Of a DNA stretch of 64,000 bases, positions 28,023 to 37,758 are shown piece by piece. The DNA comes from Vibrio mexicanus (lineage in GTDB: Bacteria > Pseudomonadota > Gammaproteobacteria > Enterobacterales > Vibrionaceae). Below the pieces are notes generated by a model. It saw only the letters and a list, made by a program, of their open reading frames with translations, was not told the origin of the DNA and made no database searches. The DNA lies in assembly GCF_001012815.1 (NCBI RefSeq), contig NZ_JYJP01000015.1, positions 1 through 64,000 on the forward strand. The letters are read 5' to 3'. Each line of letters opens with the position of its first letter. Positions within the stretch are counted from its first letter, which is position 1. Position numbers and translations under genes: made by a program.

Positions 28023-31000
28023 ATGGGCATAAAAGTAGCGACAACCGTTCTACTCGTGAACGGAACCATTATCATTGATGAAAATGGTGATGTACGCCAA
28101 TTGGGACCGGGTGAAACTGTTGCACCCGGTCAAGTAGTGGTCAGTGTAGGTGAGCCTACCGAGGGGGCTTTAGGGGCAGAGTCATTAAACATAGAAGCTG
28201 AATTGTTTACTGAAGACGCTGGTCTACAGTCCTTAGACATCGACGCTGAGCTAGCTCAAATCTTTGAGCAAATTGAAGATGGTGTCGACCCAACCTTAAA
28301 TGAAGATTTTGCAACCGCCGCTGGTGGACAAAATGGTTCCAGCCTTACAGGTTCAGGGGATATTGAACGAACTGGTGCGGAAACTCTAGCAGAAACATCT
28401 TTTGATACAGAAGGGTTGGAATCGCAAGGGTTGTCAGAAACTCAAAGTTTGGCGCTCGTTGATACACTCGAGGAAGCTATCGTTGTAACGCTCGCGCTGA
28501 TCTCCGGTGATGACAATGTGACTGCAGATGAAACCGACGAGCCTTTGGTGCTTGAAGGTGTCCTAACCGCTACCGATACAGACGAACCGACCTTTGTTGA
28601 GCAAGTTGATACCGAAGGTGAGAATGGTCAGTTTTCAATAGACAGTGACGGGAATTGGGTCTTTGTTGCCAACAGCGCTTTTGATGAGCTAAATGTCGGT
28701 GACACTTTAACCGATGTGTTTGAAGTGGAATCCGACGATGGAACCATTTCCACTGTAACGGTCAATATTAACGGTACTAATGACGCACCCGAACTCTCAT
28801 CAAATGATGGCGTCCAATATAGCTTTGAGTATGCAGAAGGTACCGAAGCAGGATCCGTGATTGGCCAAGTAACCGCCACAGACCCAGATACCGAAATCCT
28901 AGAGTTTTCAATTACCACAAATGTCACCGACGATGATGACAACGAGCTGTTTCAAATTGATCCGACAACTGGTGAGATTAGTTTAACCGAGGCGGGTGCG
29001 TTAGCGTTTACTAATGACTTTGAGCAGTTACTTAATCAACATGCTATAACGGTGACGGTCACAGAAGTGGGGACTGAAGGTGAGCCGCTAACAGACAGCG
29101 TCATCGTGAATCTTTCAGAACTCAATATAGATGATAATGATCCAATCTTTGTTGATGATGACGATGAACCTGTTGAGGGATACGCATTTGAATACAATGA
29201 AAACTCAACAATAAACGATGTCATTGGCACAGTCAGTGCGTCAGATGCAGATGATGAAGTCGTACTCTACAGCATCAGTAGTAATGTCTATGGCAATGGA
29301 GATACAGAGTTAGAATTTCCGTACTTTGCCATTGATGTGACCAGTGGGGAAATAACCTTAACTGAGGCCGGTGTTGAAGCTTTCACAAACGATTATGAAC
29401 TGGATGCTAACAACCACTCTATAACAGTGACGGCAACTGAGGTTCCTGGACTGGGTGAAATAAAGAACACCGATATTGAGGTGTCACTGGCAGAGCTGAA
29501 CCTTGATGATAATGTCCCAGTGTTTGAAGACGATGATGGCAATCCGGTTCAAGACTACACCTTTGAGTATGAAGAAAACTCGACGGTTAACGACGTTATC
29601 GGTACTGTCATAGCAGAGGACCCCGATCTAGAAGATGTTACCTATAGCATTGAAACCAATGTTTATGCGCCAGATGATGAAACCGAGAGTGAACCACTGT
29701 TTGCCATTGATGAAAACAGCGGTGCAATTACCCTAACTGCTGCTGGTGTAGAAGCCTATACCAACGATTTCGAATGGCTCGGTAATATGCACGCAATTAC
29801 CGTTCGAGCGACGGAAGTCGAAGGGCTGGGTGATGTGCAGTTTACAGACATCACGGTGAACCTCAACGAGATCAACCTCGATGACAATGTCCCAGTCTTC
29901 GAAGACGATGATGGCAATCCGGTTCAAGACTACACCTTTGAGTATGAAGAAAACTCAACGGTTAATGATGTATTGGGGACCGTCATAGCAGAGGATCCCG
30001 ACCTAGAAGATGTCACCTATAGCATTGAAACCAATGTTTATGCGCCAGATGATGAAACCGAGAGTGAACCACTGTTTGCCATTGATGAAAACAGCGGTGC
30101 AATTACCCTAACTGCAGCCGGTGTAGAAGCCTATACCAACGATTTCGAATGGCTTGGCAACATGCACGAGATAACCGTTCGAGCGACGGAAGTGGAAGGG
30201 CTGGGTGATGTGCAGTTTACAGACATCACGGTTAACCTCAACGAGATCAACCTCGATGACAATGTCCCAGTCTTCGAAGACGATGATGGCAATCCGGTTC
30301 AAGACTACACCTTCGAGTATGAAGAAAACTCAACGGTTAATGATGTTATCGGTACCGTCATAGCAGAGGATCCTGACCTAGAAGATGTCACCTATAGCAT
30401 TGAAACTAATGTTTATGCGCCAGATGATGAAACCGAGAGTGAACCACTGTTTGCCATTGATGAAAACAGCGGTGCAATTACCCTAACTGCAGCCGGTGTA
30501 GAAGCCTATACCAACGATTTCGAATGGCTCGGTAATATGCACGCGATTACCGTTCGAGCAACGGAAGTGGAAGGGCTGGGTGATGTGCAGTTTACAGACA
30601 TCACCGTTAACCTCAACGAGATCAACCTTGATGATAATGTCCCAGTTTTTGAAGACGATGATGGCAATCCGGTTCAAGACTACACCTTTGAATATGAAGA
30701 AAACTCAACGGTTAATGATGTTATCGGTACCGTTATAGCAGAGGATCCCGACTTAGAGGACGTTACGTATAGCATTGAAACCAATGTTTATGCGCCAGAT
30801 GATGAAACCGAGAGTGAACCACTGTTTGCCATTGATGAAAACAGCGGTGCAATTACCCTAACTGCAGCTGGTGTAGAAGCCTATACCAACGATTTCGAAT
30901 GGCTTGGCAATATGCACGAGATAACCGTTCGAGCGACGGAAGTCGAAGGGCTGGGTGATGTGCAGTTTACAGACATCACTGTTAACCTCAACGAAATCAA

Positions 31001-33032
31001 CCTCGATGACAACGTTCCAGTATTTGAAGACGACGATGGTAATCCTGTTCAAGACTATACGTTTGAGTATGAAGAAAACTCATTGACTACCGATGTTTTA
31101 GGCACAGTGACGGCAGTAGATCCTGACTTAGAGGATGTTACGTATAGCATCGAAACGAATGTTTACGCCCCAGAAGATACAGAGAAAATTAAACCACTGT
31201 TTGCAATCAATGCTTTAACTGGTGCGATTACACTCACTGCAGATGGAGTGCTTGCCTTCACCAACGACTTTGAGTGGCAAGGTAATGAACATGAGATCAC
31301 TGTTCGAGCAACGGAAGTTGAGGGCTTGGGCGATGTTCAGTTCACCGATATTACCGTGAATTTGAATGAGCTTAACCTTGACGATAACGCACCGGAGTTT
31401 ACTCAGCCGAATGGTTATGAGTTTAGTTATTTTGAAAACAGTAATGATGAGCACGTTATTGGACAAGTATCAGCGTCGGATGCAGATGGCGAAGAAATCA
31501 CTTACAGCATTTTAACCAACGTTTATGCGGAGGGGGATGTAGATGAACTCAATCCATTCTTCGTTATTGACAGTGAAACGGGAGAGATCCGATTAACAGA
31601 AGACGGCGTCAATGCATTTACTAACAATTTCGAATTACCAGACAATATACACAGCTTAGTAGTGACAGCAACGGAAGTCGGCCAATTTGGGGGCGAGTCT
31701 AAGTCTACAAATGTGAATGTGGACTTGAGCGAGCTGAACGTCAACGAAGCACCAGAAGCAGAAAGCTTTGAAGCTTACCTTCGAGATCCAGACTCACCGA
31801 TTCCGATTGTTTTTGACTCGGAAGACCCAGAATTTGACCATATTTGGGATATAGATGAAGCCGTTCCAGAAAATAATGAAGTAGTCATGGTGATGATTAC
31901 TTCACTTCCAACCCAGGGTACTCTTTATTACACGGACGAGGAAGGAGAAAGGCGCGCACTTACGGTCGATGACCTCTACACTGGCGGTGATACGGGTACG
32001 GCGTTAGATCCTTCTAAGATCGAGTATCAGCAAGGCGAAGGTAATACGTTTGAACTTGGGGGTATTCCTGAGAATCCTGAGCTAGTTGAAGGATTCTACA
32101 ACTGGGGTGTTGCTGTAGGTGAGTCAGGAACTGTACGACAAGTCACATTAGCCAATGGCGCAGCAATTCTCATTACTCTTATAGATAATAACCCACAAGG
32201 TAATGGCAATGGCATTTTCGGGCAATACACTAGCCCGGATAATCACATTGGGTTTGGTCTGGCAGAGAACCACGGTAACGGGATGACACCAGGTGAAAAA
32301 ATTATCATTGATTTCTCAGAAAACCCACTGGAAGAGGTGACCTTAGGTATTGATGGTATGCAAGAGAATTTTGTCAATGGTTCAGATATTTTAGTGACCT
32401 ACACCTATCAAGATGGTACTGAAGCAACGGTTACGTATAACAAGGATTCAGAACTCGGTTCTCAGCTGTTTTATGAGCAGTTCAGTCACTCTTCCGAAGG
32501 CAACCCGATTGTTGGCATATCAATGGAAGGAACCGGTGGTAACTGGGTTCTACGTGATATATCTGGTGAAGAAGCGATTACTACAGACGATACATTCAAC
32601 TTTGTGGCAGTCGATGCTAGTGGCCTGACGAGTGATGACGCCACAGTGACAATTCCTCCATACATTGAACAAGCTGCGGCATTGGGCGATGAAACATTAG
32701 TGGGTACCGAAGATACCGATGCCTTTAAATGGCTACAAGCAGCGATGGATGGCGGTGAGGATACGGTCGAAGACTTTACCCGTTTCGAAGATATCATCGA
32801 TATTACCGATGTGCTCTCAGATGACGAGAATGTCGATATAGATGATTTACTTGCAGTCACCTCGGCTTCAATTGACGGTGACGACATCGCATTGAATATT
32901 GTCACTGACGATGTAAGTCAAACGATTGTAATAGATGACGGTAAGACGATTTTTGCTGACTATATCAGTCCTGGAGATGCGTTAGATGACATTAATCTGA
33001 TGGCTGAAATTCTTAAAACGGACGCTGCGTAG
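28023..33032 (+). CDS. LapA-like, LapG-cleavable type I secreted adhesin with cadherin-like repeats
   Basis: A very acidic 1669-residue surface protein. Residues 1-100 form an N-terminal retention module (VLLVNGTIIIDENGDVRQL and GETVAPGQVVV) followed by TAAG at 98-101, the motif cut by the periplasmic protease LapG in LapA-type adhesins. A VCBS domain follows, ending in NGTNDAPE (about 255). Eight cadherin-like calcium-binding domains of about 125 residues come next, each with an EENS motif, a D-x-D region and LDDN linker. A non-repetitive region leads to a C-terminal type I secretion domain (GTEDTDAFKW, VEDFTRFEDIIDITD). I choose ATG 28023 because GGGGGA precedes it and the retention module begins there; ATG 27939 adds 28 residues without a ribosome site. 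In relatives such adhesins tether cells in biofilms under c-di-GMP control through LapD and LapG, neither of which is in this window. Confidence 0.88.
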   Translation: MGIKVATTVLLVNGTIIIDENGDVRQLGPGETVAPGQVVVSVGEPTEGALGAESLNIEAELFTEDAGLQSLDIDAELAQIFEQIEDGVDPTLNEDFATAAGGQNGSSLTGSGDIERTGAETLAETSFDTEGLESQGLSETQSLALVDTLEEAIVVTLALISGDDNVTADETDEPLVLEGVLTATDTDEPTFVEQVDTEGENGQFSIDSDGNWVFVANSAFDELNVGDTLTDVFEVESDDGTISTVTVNINGTNDAPELSSNDGVQYSFEYAEGTEAGSVIGQVTATDPDTEILEFSITTNVTDDDDNELFQIDPTTGEISLTEAGALAFTNDFEQLLNQHAITVTVTEVGTEGEPLTDSVIVNLSELNIDDNDPIFVDDDDEPVEGYAFEYNENSTINDVIGTVSASDADDEVVLYSISSNVYGNGDTELEFPYFAIDVTSGEITLTEAGVEAFTNDYELDANNHSITVTATEVPGLGEIKNTDIEVSLAELNLDDNVPVFEDDDGNPVQDYTFEYEENSTVNDVIGTVIAEDPDLEDVTYSIETNVYAPDDETESEPLFAIDENSGAITLTAAGVEAYTNDFEWLGNMHAITVRATEVEGLGDVQFTDITVNLNEINLDDNVPVFEDDDGNPVQDYTFEYEENSTVNDVLGTVIAEDPDLEDVTYSIETNVYAPDDETESEPLFAIDENSGAITLTAAGVEAYTNDFEWLGNMHEITVRATEVEGLGDVQFTDITVNLNEINLDDNVPVFEDDDGNPVQDYTFEYEENSTVNDVIGTVIAEDPDLEDVTYSIETNVYAPDDETESEPLFAIDENSGAITLTAAGVEAYTNDFEWLGNMHAITVRATEVEGLGDVQFTDITVNLNEINLDDNVPVFEDDDGNPVQDYTFEYEENSTVNDVIGTVIAEDPDLEDVTYSIETNVYAPDDETESEPLFAIDENSGAITLTAAGVEAYTNDFEWLGNMHEITVRATEVEGLGDVQFTDITVNLNEINLDDNVPVFEDDDGNPVQDYTFEYEENSLTTDVLGTVTAVDPDLEDVTYSIETNVYAPEDTEKIKPLFAINALTGAITLTADGVLAFTNDFEWQGNEHEITVRATEVEGLGDVQFTDITVNLNELNLDDNAPEFTQPNGYEFSYFENSNDEHVIGQVSASDADGEEITYSILTNVYAEGDVDELNPFFVIDSETGEIRLTEDGVNAFTNNFELPDNIHSLVVTATEVGQFGGESKSTNVNVDLSELNVNEAPEAESFEAYLRDPDSPIPIVFDSEDPEFDHIWDIDEAVPENNEVVMVMITSLPTQGTLYYTDEEGERRALTVDDLYTGGDTGTALDPSKIEYQQGEGNTFELGGIPENPELVEGFYNWGVAVGESGTVRQVTLANGAAILITLIDNNPQGNGNGIFGQYTSPDNHIGFGLAENHGNGMTPGEKIIIDFSENPLEEVTLGIDGMQENFVNGSDILVTYTYQDGTEATVTYNKDSELGSQLFYEQFSHSSEGNPIVGISMEGTGGNWVLRDISGEEAITTDDTFNFVAVDASGLTSDDATVTIPPYIEQAAALGDETLVGTEDTDAFKWLQAAMDGGEDTVEDFTRFEDIIDITDVLSDDENVDIDDLLAVTSASIDGDDIALNIVTDDVSQTIVIDDGKTIFADYISPGDALDDINLMAEILKTDAA
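29514..31388 (+). repeat. Five tandem 375-bp repeats in the adhesin gene
   Basis: Units begin at 29514, 29889, 30264, 30639 and 31014, exactly 375 bases apart, and encode 125 residues each (from VPVFEDDDGN to NLDDN). The first four are nearly identical at both DNA and protein level; the fifth is identical at its start and end but diverged in the middle. More distant copies flank the array on both sides (about 28790-29513 and 31389-31750). Near identity suggests recent duplication or gene conversion. Confidence 0.95.
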
Positions 33033-33054
33033 ATTGCTACGGCAGCACCGGCAG

Positions 33055-33084
33055 AAGGCTAACCGCTTGGTTAGCCTTTTTTAT
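33055..33084 (+). terminator. Terminator of the adhesin gene
   Basis: AAGGCTAACC (33055-33064) pairs with GGTTAGCCTT (33069-33078) around GCTT and is followed by six T residues counting the stem end. Confidence 0.92.
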
Positions 33085-33559
33085 TTACAACTTACTAAGT
33101 AAAAACAGTTGCCAGAGTCTTTGAAACTATGATATTTTCGCGCGCAATCTCGGACGTTGAACTATTTTCACAACAAAATAAAGTTCACGACAATCTGGGG
33201 GAGACGCGCAGTGACCATTCGAGCTGATTGTGACATTGCGTAGGGTAGGTACCGACAAAGCCTTTTGCCGGTAGACGGGATACTAATGACGCACATAGCG
33301 AATTGCGAATGGGAAACCCAACAGTGAATACAGTAACTATACAAACTAAAATCAGCAATATTCTTCCAAAATGTCCAGTTCTGCAGGATAGCAGCATCAC
33401 TGAACCTTGAATTAGGCTTCCTATTTCTTAGTCATCAAACTTGAATGACGGCTTTGTCGCGTCCATACCGCGGCAGTGCACCCCAAATTTGCAGCTTTTA
33501 GCTTTCGTACGCCTAAAAATTGAATTTTATTCCACATTTTTGTTAGGGATGTTCCACGT
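33085..33559 (+). promoter_or_regulatory. Long non-coding region upstream of the norspermidine operon
   Basis: About 475 bases with no credible gene on either strand. The left part (33190-33312) is richer in G and C and contains the nested complementary segments listed separately. The right part holds a small hairpin (GTCAT with ATGAC near 33432-33450) and weak complementarity CGCG/CGCG near 33460-33473. The ribosome site before ATG 33560 is poor (AGGGA about 11 bases upstream). A long structured mRNA leader or a small RNA gene are both possible. Confidence 0.4.
33215..33312 (+). ncRNA. Candidate structured RNA (three nested helices), unassigned
   Basis: Three pairings nest in each other: CCATTCG (33215-33221) with CGAATGG (33306-33312), TGCGT (33237-33241) with ACGCA (33289-33293), and TACCG (33250-33254) with CGGTA (33269-33273). 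The last encloses a CAAA-GCCT-TTTG hairpin. The arrangement resembles a compact folded RNA. It does not match any riboswitch consensus I can recall, including lysine, cobalamin, TPP and c-di-GMP class I. The call rests on complementarity alone. Confidence 0.3.
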
Positions 33560-36469
33560 ATGAGCACAGCTTTTGAAGTCGATAGCCTTGCTATTGCAAC
33601 CAGTATTTCCTCGCAGATTCCAGTCGTGGAAGGGATCTACGACTTAACACCAGATCAAATTCTCCTCGATCAGGCAGAGCATGAATCGGAAGTGCGTTCT
33701 TACCCACGCCGATTACCAATCGCCATTAAACAAGCTTATGGTGCGATTGTTGAAGACACACGCGGTCAGGTGTTTCTTGACTGCCTAGCGGGCGCGGGTA
33801 CTTTAGTTTTGGGTTACAACCACCCAGAAATTAACCAAGCATTGAAAGACCAGCTGGACTCAGGCCTTCCATACCAAACTCTAGATATTACGACGGAAGC
33901 GAAAGCGAATTTCATTCGCCAAGTAAAAGCTTTCTTACCTGAAGAGTTTGCAAAAGACTCCGCGATTCAATTCTGCGGTCCATCGGGTGCCGATGCGGTG
34001 GAAGCTGCTATTAAGCTAGCTAAACAGACAACGGGCCGCAACACTATGTTTGCCTTCCGTGGTGCGTATCATGGGATGACAAACGGCACTATGGGCATGA
34101 TGGGTAATCTAGGCACTAAAGAGCGCCGCACGGGCCTGATGTCTGATGTGCATTTCATGCCGTTCCCTTACAGCTTGCGTTGCCCGTTTGGTCTGGGTGG
34201 CGAAGAAGGGGCAAAAGCCAACATCCGCTACATAGAGCGTCTTCTTAATGACGATGAAGCGGGCATCATGAAGCCAGCAGCCATCATTCTAGAACCAGTC
34301 CAAGGTGAAGGTGGCGTTATCCCAGCTCCAGCTCAGTGGCTTCGTGAGATCCGCCGTATCTGTGATGAACATGACATCCTACTTATCCTTGATGAAATTC
34401 AATGTGGTGTAGGCAAAACTGGTTACCGTTTCGCATTTGAAGAAGCAGGAATCAGCCCAGATATCCTATGTCTGTCAAAAGCGATTGGTGGCGGTATGCC
34501 AATGTCGATTTTGGTCTTCAATAAGAAAGTCGACACATGGCGTCCAGGGGAGCACACAGGCACGTTCCGTGGTAACCAATTAGCTATGGTTTCTGGTGCT
34601 AAGGCGCTAGAAATCATTGAGCGTGATAACCTAGTAGAGCACGCAAACATCGCCGGCCAATACCTACGCTTAGGCTTAGAGAACATCCAAAAACGTGTGA
34701 ACTGTATTGCCGAAGTTCGCGGTAAAGGCTTGATGTTGGGCGTTGAAATCAAGAAAACCAATGGCGAACTGAACAAATTCGGTGAGCCAGCCTCTGATGG
34801 TGAGCTGACCCTAAAGATCCAACGTGCAGCGCTTGAGCGCGGCCTTATGGTTGAAAAAGGCGGTCGTGATGGTTCTGTCATTCGCTTTCTGCCGCCAATT
34901 ATTATCTCATTTGAACAAATCGACTTTGCGCTTCGCACACTGGAAGCGGCCATGCTTGCGGCAGGTGCTGAACTTGTTCAAAACGAAGAGGCGCCAAATC
35001 AAACAGAGTGGAAAAAGCACTTCATTCACACTGGCAAAGCAGGTGCCGATGAGTTTGCTTCTGTGATGAATCACACCACTAGCGTCATGAAAGCAATGTT
35101 TGAGCAAGTGGACAAGCCATACTCAGGGCTAGATCCAAAAGTGCTTGAAGAGCAGATTAACGCTGTAAGCCTAGACTCGTCAGATAAGAGCCTAAAAGAG
35201 GTGATTGCGAGCACGACGGATCTGGTGGCGAAAAACGCCATCTTTACTCAGCATCCAAACTGTATTGCTCATCTACATACCCCACCATTGATGCCGTCAG
35301 TTGCTGCAGAAGCAATGATCGGCGCATTGAACCAGTCTATGGACTCTTGGGACCAAGCTTCATCGGCCACTTATGTAGAGCAAAAAGTGGTGAACTGGCT
35401 GTGCGACAAATACGAGCTTGGCGGAAAATCCGACGGCATCATGACCAGCGGTGGAACACAGAGCAACCAAATGGGTTTGATGCTGGCACGCGACTGGATT
35501 GCTGATAAGTTATCAGGCCACTCGATTCAAAAACTCGGCCTTCCAGATTACGCTGACAAACTTCGTATTGTTTGCTCTGAGAACGCGCACTTTACGGTTC
35601 AAAAATCCGCATCATGGATGGGCCTAGGCGAAAAAGCGGTACTTTCAGTACCAGCCAACATCGACGGCACCATGAAAGCTGAACACGTTGAGCAAGTCGT
35701 TGCCGATGCTAAAGCGCAAGGATTGATCCCGTTCGCTATCGTAGGAACGGCGGGCACAACTGACCACGGCGCGATTGACGATCTTAATGTTATTGCCGAT
35801 GTTGCCAACAAGCACGATTTATGGATGCACGTTGACAGTGCCTATGGCGGCGCACTGATCTTGAGCGGTTCAAAAGGTCGATTAAGCGGTATTGAGCGAG
35901 CGGCATCAGTCAGTGTGGATTTCCATAAACTCTTCTTCCAAACGATCAGCTGCGGCGCGCTGCTTGTTAACGACAAATCCAACTTTAAGTTCTTACTGCA
36001 TCACGCAGATTACTTAAACCGTGAACACGACGAGCTACCTAATCTAGTAGACAAATCTATCGCGACTACAAAGCGTTTTGACGCGCTAAAAGTCTTCATG
36101 ACAATGCAAAGCGTCGGCCCGAAAGCGCTCGGTGAAATGTACGATCATCTGTTAGAGCAAACTCAGCAAGTGGCTGATTTGGTGGATGCTTCTGAAGGTT
36201 TTGAGTTACTGGCTCGTCCTGCATTATCGACAGTGCTGTTCCGTTCAACGTTAGGTGATGCGGTGAGCTTGGACAAGCTCAACCAAAAAGTTCGAATTGA
36301 AGCTTTAGTACGCGGTATCGCAGTGCTGGGCGAAACAGTGATTGATGGAAAATCAGCACTGAAATTTACGATTTTAAATCCGACTCTTTCTATGAAAGAT
36401 TTCGAAAAACTATTGAATGATATCAAGCAGCTTGCGGTAGAAGTGGCTGATAGCAAACTAAACAAATAA
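33560..36469 (+). CDS. Fused L-2,4-diaminobutyrate aminotransferase / decarboxylase
   Basis: A 969-residue bifunctional PLP enzyme that makes 1,3-diaminopropane. Residues 1 to about 460 are a class III aminotransferase (2-oxoglutarate 4-aminotransferase) producing diaminobutyrate from aspartate semialdehyde. Its features are GPSGADAVEAAIKLAK, LDEIQCGVGKTG and the PLP Lys in SKAIGGGMP. Residues from about 490 are a group II decarboxylase (HTPPLMPSVAAEAM, GGTQSNQMGL, HVDSAYGGAL, and PLP Lys in VDFHKLFF) that releases diaminopropane. In many bacteria these are two genes; the fusion is the arrangement known in Vibrio. The product feeds the next two genes, 13 bases downstream, for norspermidine. 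No frame problem is seen. Confidence 0.94.
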   Translation: MSTAFEVDSLAIATSISSQIPVVEGIYDLTPDQILLDQAEHESEVRSYPRRLPIAIKQAYGAIVEDTRGQVFLDCLAGAGTLVLGYNHPEINQALKDQLDSGLPYQTLDITTEAKANFIRQVKAFLPEEFAKDSAIQFCGPSGADAVEAAIKLAKQTTGRNTMFAFRGAYHGMTNGTMGMMGNLGTKERRTGLMSDVHFMPFPYSLRCPFGLGGEEGAKANIRYIERLLNDDEAGIMKPAAIILEPVQGEGGVIPAPAQWLREIRRICDEHDILLILDEIQCGVGKTGYRFAFEEAGISPDILCLSKAIGGGMPMSILVFNKKVDTWRPGEHTGTFRGNQLAMVSGAKALEIIERDNLVEHANIAGQYLRLGLENIQKRVNCIAEVRGKGLMLGVEIKKTNGELNKFGEPASDGELTLKIQRAALERGLMVEKGGRDGSVIRFLPPIIISFEQIDFALRTLEAAMLAAGAELVQNEEAPNQTEWKKHFIHTGKAGADEFASVMNHTTSVMKAMFEQVDKPYSGLDPKVLEEQINAVSLDSSDKSLKEVIASTTDLVAKNAIFTQHPNCIAHLHTPPLMPSVAAEAMIGALNQSMDSWDQASSATYVEQKVVNWLCDKYELGGKSDGIMTSGGTQSNQMGLMLARDWIADKLSGHSIQKLGLPDYADKLRIVCSENAHFTVQKSASWMGLGEKAVLSVPANIDGTMKAEHVEQVVADAKAQGLIPFAIVGTAGTTDHGAIDDLNVIADVANKHDLWMHVDSAYGGALILSGSKGRLSGIERAASVSVDFHKLFFQTISCGALLVNDKSNFKFLLHHADYLNREHDELPNLVDKSIATTKRFDALKVFMTMQSVGPKALGEMYDHLLEQTQQVADLVDASEGFELLARPALSTVLFRSTLGDAVSLDKLNQKVRIEALVRGIAVLGETVIDGKSALKFTILNPTLSMKDFEKLLNDIKQLAVEVADSKLNK

Positions 36470-36482
36470 GGTAAGCGAAACT

Positions 36483-37727
36483 ATGGCAGTTTTACAAATT
36501 GGTGCTGGTGGCGTTGGCTGGGTTGTGGCACACAAAGCGGCGCAAAACAACGATGTTCTAGGTGATATCACCATTGCATCACGCACAGTGGGTAAGTGTG
36601 AAAAAATCATCGAGTCTATTCAGAAGAAAAACAACCTGAAAGATGCATCGAAGAAGCTAGAAGCTCGCGCTGTAAACGCAGATGATGTGGAAGCTCTAGT
36701 CGCGCTTATTAACGAAGTGAAGCCAGATCTAGTTATCAACGCAGGCCCTCCGTGGGTAAACATGACCATCATGGAAGCCTGTTACCAAGCGAAAGTGAAT
36801 TACCTGGATACCTCGGTAGCGGTAGACCTTTGTTCAGAAGGCCAGCAGGTACCTCAGGCATACGATTGGCAGTGGGGCTACCGCGAGAAGTTTGCGGAAG
36901 CGGGTATCACAGGTATTCTTGGTGCAGGTTTCGATCCGGGCGTAGTGTCAGTATTCGCAGCTTACGCGGTTAAACATCTATTTGACGAGATCGACACTAT
37001 CGATGTGATGGATGTGAACGCAGGCGACCACGGTAAGAAGTTTGCGACTAACTTCGATCCAGAAACCAACATGCTTGAGATCCAAGGTGACTCTTTCTAC
37101 TGGGAAAACGAAGAGTGGAAACAAGTCCCTTGTCACTCACGTATGCTTGAATTTGACTTCCCGAACTGTGGCACTCACAAAGTTTACTCAATGGCGCACG
37201 ATGAAGTACGCTCTATGCAAGAGTTCATCCCGGCTAAACGTATCGAATTTTGGATGGGCTTTGGTGATACTTACTTGAACTACTTCAACTGCATGCGTGA
37301 CATCGGCCTGCTAAGCCCAGACCCGCTAACTCTGCATGATGGTACGGTTGTTCAACCTCTACACGTATTGAAAGCACTACTGCCTGATCCAACATCACTA
37401 GCACCGGGCTACACGGGTCTAACGTGTATCGGTACTTGGGTACAAGGTAAGAAAGATGGTAAAGAGCGTAGCGTATTCATCTACAACAACGCAGACCACG
37501 AAGTGGCATACGAAGACGTAGAGCACCAAGCGATCTCTTACACTACGGGTGTTCCTGCAATCACAGCTGCACTTCAGTTCTTCCGTGGTGAGTGGGCAGA
37601 CAAGGGCGTGTTCAACATGGAACAGCTAAACCCAGATCCGTTCCTAGAAACAATGCCAGGTATTGGCCTGGATTGGCATGTACAAGAGCTTGAGCCAGGT
37701 CAGCCAATCATCCATAAATTGAAGTAA
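36483..37727 (+). CDS. Carboxynorspermidine dehydrogenase (synthase)
   Basis: Couples 1,3-diaminopropane with aspartate semialdehyde using NADPH to give carboxynorspermidine. The 414-residue protein has an N-terminal Rossmann motif QIGAGGVGWVVAHKA (4-18). The saccharopine dehydrogenase-like body shows NAGPPWVNMTIMEAC, GILGAGFDPGVVSVFA, and conserved VNAGDHGKKFATNFDPETN. It lies between the fused enzyme and nspC as in Vibrio cholerae (VC1625-VC1624-VC1623). The ribosome site GGTAAG is a few bases before the ATG. A hairpin separates it from nspC. Confidence 0.95.
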   Translation: MAVLQIGAGGVGWVVAHKAAQNNDVLGDITIASRTVGKCEKIIESIQKKNNLKDASKKLEARAVNADDVEALVALINEVKPDLVINAGPPWVNMTIMEACYQAKVNYLDTSVAVDLCSEGQQVPQAYDWQWGYREKFAEAGITGILGAGFDPGVVSVFAAYAVKHLFDEIDTIDVMDVNAGDHGKKFATNFDPETNMLEIQGDSFYWENEEWKQVPCHSRMLEFDFPNCGTHKVYSMAHDEVRSMQEFIPAKRIEFWMGFGDTYLNYFNCMRDIGLLSPDPLTLHDGTVVQPLHVLKALLPDPTSLAPGYTGLTCIGTWVQGKKDGKERSVFIYNNADHEVAYEDVEHQAISYTTGVPAITAALQFFRGEWADKGVFNMEQLNPDPFLETMPGIGLDWHVQELEPGQPIIHKLK

Positions 37728-37758
37728 GCGTTTAACGATTCTCGATTTTATATGATTT

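Noticed and set aside
29733..31052. Four similar minus-strand reading frames spaced 375 bases apart
   Set aside because: They are antisense shadows of the adhesin repeats and have no independent signals.
29514..31388. CRISPR or other intergenic repeat array
   Set aside because: The repeats are 375 bases long, in frame, and encode protein domains.
33190..33320. Class I c-di-GMP, lysine, cobalamin or TPP riboswitch before the norspermidine operon
   Set aside because: Short matches such as CAAAGCC and GGTAGG occur, but order and spacing do not follow any of these consensus patterns as I know them.
33185..33400. Possible 71-residue minus-strand gene in the leader of the norspermidine operon
   Set aside because: No ribosome site, no recognisable composition or domain, and it overlaps the nested helices that better explain the region.
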